Of a stretch of 64,000 bases of DNA, positions 24,913 to 37,269 are shown one piece after another. How positions within the stretch are numbered: the stretch's first letter is position 1; each line of letters starts with the position of its first letter. The DNA lies in contig OX442415.1 in NCBI GenBank assembly GCA_949361645.1, forward strand, positions 23,355,790-23,419,789, given 5' to 3'. The notes beneath the pieces are model-generated. The model was given only the letters and a program-made list of their open reading frames with translations. It was not told the origin of the DNA and ran no database searches. The position numbers and the translations under genes are program-made. Source of the stretch: Spongilla lacustris (lineage: Eukaryota > Porifera > Demospongiae > Spongillida > Spongillidae).

Positions 24913-25950
24913 GCCCTGCGTCCAATCAGGTCAGCTCCCTCACTTCATGCGGACAGAATCATTAATGCAAGTTAACTTAATAGCCCCACACTACATGTCC
25001 AGTTAGCACCAGTGCATCAGTGGAGCAATTGCAGATGGAGTTATCAGACTGCCAGCAAGGGAGCAACCAGGTACTAAAAAATCCTACAGGGTCATTGGGG
25101 GCTCCCTCATTAATGATTCACACATGCCGCATTCGCCACCATGGCCCTATCTCCCACTACCTATCCTCCTTTACTGCAAGTTGTATCCGAGGCCCAGGCC
25201 ACCCCTTACTCTATAGCACTCACAGTCCCCACACAACCAGCCCTTCCACCCACCCACCCACCCACCCACCCACCCCTAAACACCCCTCGTACATATGGTG
25301 TAATCAGACTGCCAACAGAAGAGCTGCCAGCCGCCACATTACCAGGGTTGAATGGGGTCGTCACAAAACTAGACCCCAGCATGTGAAGTGGAACCTTGAA
25401 ATGGAGCCGGCCCCAAACACTGGGGCAAGCCACAAAGGCCCCCTATCCTAGCCCCACACAGTACTAACACCAGCTCCTCACTGCAAATGCAAATGAAGCC
25501 ACTACCTGTGAAACCATTAACCCCACACTACAAGAGGACTTACTGTTAGGGGAACCATCAACTACAAGTGGATTTACCAGCTCGCATTGGACAAATGGAA
25601 TACCACCACTGAAGCAGCCTCCATTTGTAGAGTGTACATACGTGCCTATGTTTGTCTCTTCAGATCTGAACTACTGTAGACATGTACATGTACAGAGTAA
25701 ATTTTATCTGGTGTGGATGCTGTTAGTGGTGAATATAGTTATCTGCCCTATCGGTACTGATTGCGGTGGGTCTGCACCCGTGGTTGGTTTATATAGACAA
25801 CAGGGGGCGTTTTGCCCTTACTGCTACTGTACGCGAGTAGCAAAACATGTAAGTGCCATTTTGAATGTCATGCACAGTCACAGCTACAATGTGGCACGAT
25901 GAAGACATCAGAATTCATTACCACACAAGTGGAGCTAGCAGACCCTACAA
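24913..25950. repeat. P1 inner arm (left) with CCCA/CCAC repeat
   Basis: Unique inner arm pairing with 26106-27191 with indels. It contains a (CCCA)n stretch at about 25240-25275. On the plus strand a 143-aa frame (25020-25451), and on the minus strand of the right arm a 213-aa frame (27079-26438), share the words CQQGxNQVLKNPTGSLGAP. That follows simply from arm homology. No domain is recognised and the frames diverge after about 30 residues through indels. Confidence 0.7.
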
Positions 25951-26105
25951 ATGTAATGGATCCATCAACTACGTACTTGCGTATACCTAGCCCTAGGCTG
26001 TTGTATATCTGCTAAAATGTATGTGCCAGTGTATATAGTGGCCGTGGGGCACAGGTGAAACTGGGTTACACTGGTAATGTCTAGATCTGTTGACATCTCT
26101 GACAG

Positions 26106-26927
26106 TGTAGGGTCTGCTAACTTCACTTGTGTGGTCATGAATTCTGATGTCTTCATCGTGCCACATTGTAGCTGTGACTGTGCGTGCAATTTATGTGACA
26201 TTCAAAATGGCACTTACGTGTTTTGCTATTACTCGCGATCGTACAGTACCGTAGTTCCCAGTGCTTAGGCAAAGCAAGGCGCCTTGGTTGTCTATATAAA
26301 TCAACCACGGGTGCAGACCCACCGCAATCAGTACCGATAGGGCAGCTGGTAACTATATTCACCACTAATAGCATCCACACCAGATAAAATTTACTCTGTA
26401 CATGCACAAACATGTACATGTCTACAGTAGTTCAGGTCTACAACACAAAATGTGAGAAGTGAAAAACGTAGGCACGTATGTACACTCTACAAATGGAGGC
26501 TGCTTCAGTGGTGGTATTCCAATTTGTCCAATGCGAGCTGGTAACTCCACTTGTAGTTGATGGTTCCCCTACCATTAAGTCCTCTTGTAATGTGGGGGTA
26601 ATGGTTTCACAGGTAGTGGCTTCATTTGTTTGGGGCCGGCTCCAGTTCAAGGTTCCACTCCACATGCTGAGGTCTACTTTTGTGACGACCCCATTCAATC
26701 CTGGTAATGTGGCAGCTGGCAGCTCCCCTGTTGGCAGTCTGATTACACCATATGTAAGAGGGGTGTTTAGGGGTGGGTGGGTGGGTGGGTAGGTGGGAGG
26801 GCTGGTTGTGTGGAGACTGAGAGTGCTATTGAGTAAGGGATGGCCTGGGCCTCGGATAGTAAAGGATACAAATTGCAGTAAAGGAGGATAGGTAGTGGGA
26901 GATAGGGCCATGGGGGCGAATGGGGTG

Positions 26928-26959
<32 letters not shown>

Positions 26960-27191
26960 ATTCCTATCGCAGTGTGAGAACTGCATTATTGTGGGGGCCC
27001 CCAATGACCCTGTAGGATTTTTTAGTACCTGGTTCCTCCCTTGCTGGCAGTTTGATAACTCCTTCTGCATGTGCCCCATGCACTGGTTCTAACTGGACAT
27101 GTAATGTGGGGCTATTAAGGTAACTTGCATTAATACATGGTTCTGTCCGCTTGCAGTGAGGGAGCGGACCTGGTTAGACCCAGGGCCATTA
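26106..27191. repeat. P1 inner arm (right) with poly(G) tract
   Basis: Inverse partner of 24913-25950. It differs by a poly(G) run (about 26927-26954) absent from the left arm, by small indels, and by an insertion-like stretch near 26243-26280 (AGTTCCCAGTGCTTAGGCAA). Confidence 0.75.
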
Positions 27192-30076
27192 CAGGGTATA
27201 AATGGGACCAATGAATTGACCGCACAACAGACACACATACAGAGTATAAATGGGAGCATGAATTAGACCCCACAACAGACAAAAGTACAGGTTGTAAATG
27301 GGACCATGGATTTCATCACAAGTACAGGGTGTAAAGCAGACCATGGATTTGACCCCAAAACAGACAAAAGTATAGGGTGTAAATGGGATCACGCATTTGA
27401 CCCCACAACAGACACAAATACAGGGTGTAAATGGGACCATGGATTTCATCACAAGTACAGGGTGTAAAGCAGACCATGGATTTGACCCCAAAACAGACAA
27501 AAGGATAGGGTGTAAATGGGACCATGCATTTGACCCCACAACAGACACAAATACAGGGTGTAAATGGGACCATGGATTTGATCACAAGTACAGGGTGTAA
27601 ATGGGACCATGGATTTGATCACAAGTACAGGGTGTAAATCGGACCATGGATTTGATCACAAGTACAGGGTGTAAATGGGACCATGGATTTGATCACAAGT
27701 ACAGGGAGTACATCGGACCATGGATTTGACCCCACAACAGACAAAAGTACAGGGTGTAAATGGGACCATAGATTTGACCCTAAAACTGATTTAAGTACAG
27801 GGTGTAAATGGAACCATGGATTCGACCCCAAAACAGACACAAATACAGGGTGTAAATGGGACAATGGATTTGATCACAAGTACAGGGTGTAAAGCAGACC
27901 TAGGATTTGACCCCACAACAGACATACGTACAGAGTGTAAATGGGACCATGCATTTGACCCCACAACAGACACAATACAGGGTGTAAATGGAACCATGGA
28001 TTCGACCCCAAAACAGACATAAATACAGGGTGTAAATGGGACCATGGATTTGATCACAAGTACAGGGTGTAAAGCAGACCTAGGATTTGACCCCACAACA
28101 GACATACGTACAGAGTGTAAATGGGACCATGCATTTGACCCCACAACAGACACAAATACAGGGTGTAAATGGGACCATGGATTTGATCACAAGTACAGGG
28201 TGTAAATGGGACCATGGATTTGATCACAAGTACAGGGTGTAAATCGGACCATGGATTTGATCACAAGTACAGGGTGTAAATGAGACCATGGATTTGATCA
28301 CAAGTGCAGGGAGTACATCGGACCGTGGATTTGACCCCACAACAGACAAAAGTACAGGGTGTAAATGGGACCAACGAATTGACCCTAAACAGACTCAAGT
28401 ACAGGGTGTAAATGGGACCATAGATTTGACCCTAAAACAGATTTAAGTACAGGGTGTAAATGGAACCATGGATTTGACCCCACAGCATACACAAGTACAG
28501 GGTGTAAATGGGACCATGGATTTGATCACAAGTACAGGGTGTAAAGCAGACCATGGATTTGACCCCACAACAGACACATTTACAGGGTTAAATGGGACCA
28601 TGGATTAGATCTCACAACAGACACAAGTACAGTGTGTAAATGGGACCAAGGATTTGATCACATATACAGGGTGTAAATCGGACCATGGATGATTTGATCA
28701 CAAGTACAGGGTGTAAATGAGACTATGGATTTGATCACAAGTACAAGGTGTAAAGCAGACCATGGATTTGATCACAAGTACAAGGTGTAAAGCAGACCAT
28801 GGATATGACCCCACAACAGACACAAGAACAGGGTGTAAATGGAACCATGGATTTGACCCCACAGCATACTCAAGTACAGGGTGTAAAGCAAATGGAATCA
28901 TGGATTTGACCCCACAATAGACACTAGTACAGGATGTAAATAGGACCATGGATTTGACCCCACAACAAACACAAGTACAGGGTGTAAATGGGACCATGGA
29001 TTTGATCCCACAACAGACACATACACCACGTATATCCCACAATAGACACAACAAGTACAGGGTGTAAATGGGACCAATGATTTGACCCCAAAACATACAC
29101 ACATTTAGAGTGTAAATGGGACCATAGATCTGACCCTAAAACAGACTAAAGTACAGGGTGTTAATGGGACCATACATTTGACCCCACAACAGACACAAGT
29201 ACAGGGTTAAATGGGACCATGGATTAGATCTCACAACAGACACAAGTACAGTGTGTAAATGGGACCATGGATTTGATCACAAGTACAGGGTGTAAATTGG
29301 ACCATGGATTTGATCACAAGTACAGGGTGTAAATCGGACCATGGATTTGAACCCACAACAGACACAAGTACTAGGTGTAAATGGGAGCATGAGTTTGACC
29401 CCACAACAGACACAAGTACAGGGTGTAAATGCGACCATGGATTAGATCTCACAACAGACCAAGTATAGGGTGTAAATGGGACCATGGATTTGATCACAGG
29501 TACAGGGTGTAAATGGAACCATGGTTTTGACCCCACAACACACACGAATACAGGGTGTAAATGGGACCATGGATTTGATCACAACTACAAGGTGTAAATG
29601 GGACCATGGATTTGACCCCGCAACATACTCAAGTACAGGGTGTACATGGGATCATAGATCTGTTTTGGGGTCAAATCCATGGTCCCATTTACTCCCTGTA
29701 CGTGTGATCAAATCCATGGTCCCATTTACACCCAGCCTATACTTGTGATCAAATCCATGGTCCCATTTACACCCTATACTTGTGATCAAATCCATGGTCC
29801 CATTTACACCCTGTATTTGTATCTGTTTAGGGTCAATTCATTGGTCCCATTTACATCCTGTACTTTTGTCTGCAGACACAAGTGCTGGTGTAAATGGGAT
29901 CATAGATTTGACCCTAAACAGACTCAAGTACAGGGTGTAAATGGGATCATGCATTTGACCCCAAACTACACAAGTACAGGATGTACATGTAAATGGACTA
30001 TGGATTTGATCCCACAACGGGGACCATGGATATTATCCCACAACAGACACAAGTGCACGGTGTAAATGGGACCACC
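27192..30076. repeat. P1 right minisatellite array (inverse orientation)
   Basis: Same 48/37-bp units as the left array but inverted (TGTAAATGGGACCATGGATT, then TGACCCCACAACAGACACAA). The 37-bp form is relatively common here. At about 2.9 kb it is less than half the length of the left array. It contains a short segment in the opposite sense (29659-29873). Confidence 0.95.
29659..29873. repeat. Inverted block inside the right array
   Basis: Within an array reading TGTAAATGGGACCATGGATT, this stretch of about 215 bp reads the other way (TTTTGGGGTCAAATCCATGG, CTCCCTGTACGTGTGATC, CCAGCCTATACTTGTG, TCAATTCATTGGTCCC). Its order of variants matches the left array at about 19270-19440 and again at 19680-19850. 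Confidence 0.8.
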
Positions 30077-30781
30077 ATCGTCACTGTACTAGCATAGATC
30101 TAGTAACCTTTCTCACGATCGTCGTATTCGCACCGCTCGAACTTCACGTCCGCCGATTGAAACTCTTATGATCTTGTCTTCAGTTGACGTCGCCATAAAG
30201 TTTATGTACGCAGAAGATAACGAAATAGGGATCGAATAGTATAACAACTGCATGTGAGTCCGACCGGGAGATGGATTCACGTATCCAGCGCAGAGTAGGT
30301 GTGGCTATAAGTTATCGAAGTGTCAGCCCACAGGAAGTAGTTGCATATTCATGTATTTGGTGCATGGAAGCGGGTCACGCACGTACAACGGCGCGATTCG
30401 AGCGGGAAACTTGTACCAACTTTGCGCCGCTGTATCTCCGTAACGGATGACATAAAAATTAACGAACAGAACAAATCGATAGGTATACGACCTCTCTATC
30501 TACAAACCGAATTTGAAGCGATTTGATTACTCCTACAGAAAGTTATGGCAGGTTTGAACCCACAGGGGTATCGGACGTTGCAATACTAGCACGGAGCAAG
30601 TGCAAGACCCCAAAAAGAGTTTTGCCATAGAGAAATGGTGTAGTATGAAGTGTTGAAAATAGGAAGTTGATAGCGTTAACCGTTCGGAAGATATAGCAAT
30701 TCAAAAGAGAAGCATTTTTATAACATTATATATATATATACGAAGGGCCATTTTGTCGGAAACTGTCCCATATATATATAT

Positions 30782-31602
30782 GGGAAAGTTTACGAGAAAA
30801 GGGACCTAGCGTTTATTATAAAAAAGTATAATAAAAATGCATTACGTTTGATTTGCTATAACTTCCGAACAGTTAACGCTATCAACTTCCTATTTTCAAC
30901 ACTTCATACTGCACCATTTCTCTATGGTAAAATACATTTTGGAGTCTTGCACTTGCTCCGTGTCAGTATTGCAACGTTCGATACCCCACTGGGTTCAAAC
31001 CCGCCATAACTTTCGGTAGGAGTAATCAATTCGCTTCAAATTCGGTTTGTAGGTAGAGAGGTCCTATACCTATCGATTTGTTCTGTTCGTTAATTTTTAT
31101 GCCATCCATTACGGAGATACAGTTGAACAAACTACGTGCACGTTTTCCCGCTTGATTCGCGCAAATGTTATAATCCCCGCCTCCCCATACATTGAGCGGA
31201 ACGCAATTTGCCCAATCATTGGCGCGAATCGAGCGCGAAAATGGGCACGTAGTTTATTCAACTGTATCTCCGTAATGGAGGGCATAAAAATCAACGAACA
31301 GAACAAATCGATAGGTATAGGACCTCTCTACCTACAAACCGAATTTGAAGCGAATTGATTACTCCTACCGAAAGTTATGGCGGGTTTAAACCCAGTGGGG
31401 TATCGAACGTTGCAATACTGACACGGAGCAAGTGCAAGACTCCAAAATGTATTATACCATAGAGAAATGGTGCAGTATGAAGTGCTGAAAATAGAAAGGT
31501 AATAGCGTTAACTGTTCGGAAGTTATGGCAAATCAAACATAATGCATTTTTATTATACTTTTTTATAATAAACGCTAGGTCCCTTTTCTCGTAAACTTTC
31601 CC
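30782..31602. mobile_element. Small complete foldback element P1b (0.8 kb)
   Basis: Starts GGGAAAGTTTACGAGAAAAG and ends with the inverse complement. Arms of about 400 bp are nearly identical to each other. The core (31150-31230) carries CCCCGCCTCCCC, ACATTGAGCGGAACGC and CCAATCATTGGCGCGAATC, as in the element at 1341-2132. It is wedged between two large foldbacks with only TA-rich spacers. Confidence 0.85.
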
Positions 31603-32859
31603 ATATATATGGGACAGTCTCCGAGAAAACTGCCCTTCGCATATATATATAAAATGTTATAAAAATGCTTCTCTTTTGAATCGCTATATCTTCCGAACGG
31701 TTAACGCTATCAACGTCCTATTTTCAATGCTTCATACTACACCATTTCCCTATAGTAAAATATATTTTGGAGTCTTGCACTTGCTCCGTGCCAGTATTGC
31801 AACGTTCGATACCCCACCGGGTTCAAACCCGCCATAACTTTCTGTAGGAGTAATCAAATCGCTTCAAATTCGGTTTGTAGGTAGAGAGGTCCTATACCTA
31901 TCGATTTGTTCTGTTCGTTAATTTTTATGTCATCCGTCACGGAGATACAGTGGTGCAAAGTTGGTACATTTTTCCCGCTCGACTCGCGCCGTTGTACGTA
32001 CGCGAACCGCTTCCATTCACCGAAGCACATGAATATTCAACTACATCCTGTGGGCTGGGACATTTATAACAACCACCCCACCCACTACCATAGTCTGGGG
32101 ACCTAGCTGAATTGTTTCCTGCAGACGAAGCTTTGCGCTTCAAGTTTCGAAGTTGACTTGAGCGTATGATTTCGAACGGTGCGAAGACGACAAGATATAA
32201 GATCAATCCGACGAAGGAGTTTGAGAGCGGTAGCGATCTGTGGCAGATAGCTGCAGACGAGTAGTGGATCGATATCCCATAGTGGACAGCTGTGGAGTAT
32301 GGAAGATAACTGTGGAGCAGACAGTGGAGTAACTGCATGTGACCAGTACGCGGAGTGGACCCTACGGCATACAGCAGTGGAATGAACACTACAGCAGACG
32401 AAACCTAAGGCAGGCAGGCAGGCAGCTAAGTAATGGACCCCAGAGGGAAAATTTCATAACTATACTATCAACAAAACCAGGCACAACTGTGGAATGGATT
32501 CCACAGTGGAATCCAGAGTGCAGTACACAGCTGTAGAGACGGCAGACAGATCTATAGGTGTGTCCAGAAGACAGTGGAACAACTACCATCAACACTGTAC
32601 TGTATGGAATGGACTCTACTGTAGACATCTATACTGTGTTGAGTGGGACCCTACTGAGTCAGTGGACCCTGCGGCAGACATCATATGGCAGGCAGACAAC
32701 TGTAGTGTGGTGGACCATATGGTAGAATCTCACAGCAGTGGACACTGACAGCTGAGAAGCAGGCAGACAAGTATGTAACTTTGCAAGCAGTTGTGGAGTG
32801 CACTCTATTGCTATTCCTTACAGTGATCAGTGTCAGCCATGATGTGGTTTTGAATGGGC

Positions 32860-35800
32860 CCTACCCCTGTGCTAAGCCCTACAACTATTCCTTATAGTGA
32901 ACAGTGTCAAACATGGAGTGGGCCCTCTTATTAATGCACCCCACCCTACTCTGTACGATTGAGTGGACTCCACCCTACCCCCTTGTGCTGCACCCTACAA
33001 CTATTCCTTACAGTGAACAGTGTCAACCCTAGAGTGGGCCCTCTTATTAATGCACCCCACCCTACTCAGTACGATTGAGTGGACTCCTCCCTACCCCCTG
33101 TGCTCCGCCCTACAACTATTCCTTACAGCAAACAGTGTCAACCATGGAGTGGGCCCTCTTATCAATGCACTCCACCCTACTCAGTACGATTGAGTGGACT
33201 CCACCCTACCCCCTGTGCTACACCCTACAACTATTCCTTACAGCGAACTGTGTCAACCATGGAGTGGGCCCTCTTATCAATGCACTCTACCCTACTCTGT
33301 ATACGATTGAGTGGACTCCACCCTACCCCCTGTGCTACGCCCTACAACTATTCCTTACAGTGAACACTGTCAACCATGGAGTGGGCCCTCTTATCAATGC
33401 ACTCTACCCTACTCTGTATACGATTGAGTGGACTCCACCCTACCCCCTGTGCTACGCCCTACAACTATTCCTTACAGTGAACAGTGTCAACCATGGAGTG
33501 GGCCCTCTTATCAATGCACTCTACCCTACTCTGTACAATTGAGTGGAGTCCACCCTACCCCCTGTGCTACGCCCTACAACTATTCCTTACAGCAAACAGT
33601 GTCAACCATGGAGTGGGCCCTCTATCAATGCACTCCACCCTACTCAGTACGATTGAGTGGACTCCACCCTACCCCCTGTGCTACGCCCTACAACTATTCC
33701 TTACAGTGAACAGTGTCAACCATGGAGTGGGCCTTCTTTTTAATGCACTCCATCCTCCCCTGTACGATTGAGTGGACTCCACCCTACCCCCTGTGCTACG
33801 CCGTACAACTATTCCTAACAGAGATCACCCTTTGAAAGGACTCCATCCTACAGTGTACATTTACGATTGTGTGGACTCCACCCTACCCCCTGTGCTACGC
33901 CCTACAACTATTCCTTACTGCAAACAGTGTCAACCATGGAGTGGGCCCTCTTATCAATGCACTCCACCTTACTCAGTATGATTGAGTGGATTCCACCCTA
34001 CCCCCTGTGCTACACCCTACAACTATTCCTTACAGCGAACTGTGTCAACCATGGAGTGGGCCCACTTATCAATGCACTCTACCTACTCAGTACGATTGAG
34101 TGGACTCCACCCTACCCCCTGTGCTACGCCCTACAACTATTCCTTACAGTGAACAGTGTCAACCATGGAGTGGGCCTTCTTATTAATGCACTCCATCCTC
34201 CCCTGTACGATTGAGTGGACTCCACCCTACCCCCTGTGCTACGCCCTACAACTATTCCTTACTGCAAACAGTGTCAACCATGGAGTGGGCCCTCTTATCA
34301 ATGCAATCCACCCTACTCAGTACGATTGAGTGGACTCCACCCTACCCCCTGTGCTACACCCTACAACTATTCCTTACAGGGAACTGTGTCAACCATGGAG
34401 TGGGCCCTCTTATCAATGCACTCTACCCTACTCTGAATACGATTGAGTGGACTCCACCCTACCCCCTGTGCTATGCCTAGGCTTAGGCACTATCGGATGC
34501 CGCGGCACGGCAGCCTAATGGAGGGTCCATATCCGAATGATCGGAATAGGATATTAATTGCAGGCAATTATGGTTTTCACGTGATAGATCTATAGAAGCA
34601 TGTGGTATACATGTAGCCCAAAGGTGGTTTAGACTGATTATTGCTGATAAGCAACAATAACAGTTGAATAACCAGCTGTTATCCCTCAAAAGGAAACAAA
34701 ATTCATAGCTGCTAAACCTACATGTAATCCTTGATCTTCAACCAAAAGCCAAACAAAAAGAAATGAAATTCCCAATGAGCACTTTCAGGGCTACAAGCTC
34801 TGTGTACATGTGTTCTATATGTGTTATCCTAGCAAGTTGTCCTAGCAAGTTAATTAACCACAAAAAGGACCAGGTTACAGCCTACAAAACATCACAAAAT
34901 GATTTGTGACGTGATTGTGATTGAATAAAATTGTTAAAAAAACTGTATTAAGTATCCGAATTTTGATCCGAATAGCTATCTAAAATTATCCTCCGCGGAT
35001 ATCCGAATGGTGGGGCAAAAATAGCCTTTAGCGCTCAACCTACTCAGTACGATTGAGTGGACTCCACCCTACCCCTGTGCTACGCCCTACAACCATCTAT
35101 TCCTTACAGCAAACAGTGTCAACAATGGAATGGGCCCTCTTATCAATGCACTCTACCCTACTCAGTATGATTGAGTGGACTCCACCCTACCCCCTGTGCT
35201 ACGCCCTACAACTATTCCTTACAGTGAACAGTGTCAACCATGGAGTGGGCCCTCTTATCAATGCACTCCACCCTACTCAGTACGATTGAAAGGACTCCAC
35301 CCTACCCCCTGTGCTACGCCCTACAACTATTCCTTACAGTGAACAGTGTCAACCATGGAGTGGCCTTCTTATTAATGCACTCCATCCTACCCTGTACGAT
35401 TGAGTGGACTCCACCCTATCCTCTGTGCTACGCCCTACAACTATTACTTACAGTGAACAGTGTCAACCATGGAGTGGGCCCTCTTATTAATGCACTCTAC
35501 CCTACTCAGTACGATTGAGTGGACTCCACCCTACCCCTGTGCTACGCCCTACAACCAACTTTTCCTTACAGCAAACAGTGTCAACCATGGAGTGGGCCCT
35601 CTTATTAATACACCCCACCCTACTCTGTACAATTGAGTGGACTCCACCCTCTACCCCCTGTGCTACGCCCTACAACTATTCCTTACAGTGAACAGTGTCA
35701 ACCATGGAGTGGGCCCTCTTATTAATGCACTCCACCCTACTCTGTACGATTGAGTGGACTCCACCCTACCCCCTGTGCTACGCCGTAAAACTATTCCTAA

Positions 35801-36445
35801 CGGAGATCACCCTTTGAAAGGACTCTATCCTACAGTGTACATGTACGATTGAGTGGACTCCACCCTCTACCCCCTGTGCTACGCCCTACAACTATTCCTT
35901 ACAGCAAACAGTGTCAACCATGGAGTGGGCCCTCTTATCAATGCACTCCACCCTACTCAGTATGATTGAGTGGACTCCACCCTACCCCCTGTGCTACGCC
36001 CTACAACTATTCCTTACAGTGAACACTGTCAACCATGGAGTGGGCCCTTTTATTAATGCACTCTACCCTACTCTGTACGATTGAGTGGAGTCCACCCTAT
36101 CCCCTGTGCTACGCCCTACAACTATTCCTTACAGTGAACAGTGTCAACCATGGAGTGGGCCCTCTTATCAATGCACTCTACCCTACTCTGTACAACTGAG
36201 TGGAGTCCACCCTACCCCCTGTGCTACGCCCTACAACTATTCCTTACAGCAAACAGTGTCAACAATGGAGTGGGCCCTCTTATCAATGCACTCTACCCTA
36301 CTCTGTACAATTGAGTGGACTCCACCCTACCCCCTGTGCTACGCCCTACAACTATTCCTTACAGTGAACAGTGTCAACCATGGAGTGGGCCTTCTTATTT
36401 ATGCACTCCATCCTACCCTGTACGATTGAGTGGACTCCACCCTAT
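32860..36445. repeat. P2 left array, about 115-bp units
   Basis: The unit runs GATTGAGTGGACTCCACCCT, ACCCCCTGTGCTACGCCC, TACAACTATTCCTTACAGTG, AACAGTGTCAACCATGGAGT, GGGCCCTCTTATCAATGCAC, TCCACCCTACTCAGTAC. Phased copies occur every 115-117 bp. A variant unit with GAGATCACCCTTTGAAAGGA occurs near 33825 and 35805. Reading frames of repeated composition are artefacts. Confidence 0.95.
34479..35036. mobile_element. Insertion in the P2 left array
   Basis: About 560 bp of unrelated, AT-rich sequence interrupts the array after GTGCTATGCC and ends before AACCTACTCAGTACG. It carries ATCCGAAT-type words near both ends (ATATCCGAATGATCGG near 34530, GATATCCGAATGG near 35000) and a GCCGCGGCACGGC hairpin at the left. 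No target duplication or long TIR is clear, and the right arm of P2 has no copy. The class is unknown. Confidence 0.6.
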
Positions 36446-36959
36446 CGACTACAATTTTCAGCTTGGTGCAGGCTGGCAAGGGTGTGTGGTCATATATGTA
36501 TACATGTAGCAGGATGGCAAGGGTGAAGTGGTTCTGTTTAGCTTGGTACGACATCTACTGTACTGAGTAGACCCTACTGCAGACAGCCATGTTATATGGT
36601 GGAAAACACGACTTTCTGAAACGTTTGTCACCAAAAAGCAAGCATAGCTATGGAATGGACTCCGCATAGATGTACATGTATGTCCAAAAGACTGATGGAG
36701 TGGACCTAATAGTAGAGAACCCCCGGGGGTGTCACAGACATCTGTGGAGTTTACTGTACAACAGGCAACTTTGCAGTGAACCCTGTTGTAGTCAGACATG
36801 GAGTGGAACCCTTGACTTCTGTGCAGTGCCCTACCTTTGTTGAACCTTGTTGTACATGCATGTATATGACTGCTATGATAAAGTTTTGCATATGTTCAAC
36901 ATGTCAGATATTGAACATACCCAAGTAAGCTTAGTAGTAGGTACCCCATACTGCAGCCA

Positions 36960-37067
36960 GACCAACAAAGATCATAGATAGGGCTAGTAATGACATTCAC
37001 CACTAAGCGGAGCTGTTGTACTAACAGTGAATATCATTACTAGCCCTATCTGTGATCTTTGTTGGTC
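36960..37067. repeat. 108-bp palindrome at the centre of P2
   Basis: GACCAACAAAGATCATAGAT at the left pairs with ATCTGTGATCTTTGTTGGTC at the right. Further inside, AGGGCTAGTAATGACATTCA pairs with TGAATATCATTACTAGCCCT. It lies within the unpaired spacer of P2, so it is a palindrome nested in a palindrome. Confidence 0.8.
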
Positions 37068-37269
37068 AGGGCTAGTAAGGTTTATACAAATCCTTTGAGG
37101 TACTATGGGCTCATGTACTAGTACCAGCCAACATGTACATAACCAACAGCTACACATACGTGTACATGAACAGTTATGCAAAGCATATGCAAACTTGACA
37201 TACTCATACGCATGTACATGTAGCAGTCTTACATGTAGTATAAGGTTCAACAAAAGTGTTCAGGTGATC

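Larger units (their letters stand above)
17675..30769. mobile_element. Giant foldback element P1 (13.1 kb)
   Basis: Starts GGGACAGTTTCCGACAAAAT and ends with the inverse complement. The outer arm (17675 to about 18395) and its mate (about 30050-30769) are almost identical over roughly 720 bp. Next come two oppositely oriented arrays of one minisatellite (18370-24912 and 27192-30076), then an inner unique arm (24913-25950 against 26106-27191), and a loop of about 155 bp (25951-26105). TA runs flank both ends. No transposase, integrase or other catalytic domain is readable, so it is presumably moved in trans, if at all. Layout (outer arm, tandem repeat, core) is like foldback elements of flies and sea urchins. 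Relationship to any named family is unknown. Confidence 0.85.

Noticed and set aside
18370..30076. CRISPR-like array
   Set aside because: Repeats are contiguous 48/37-bp units with no unique spacers of constant length, in a eukaryotic genome.
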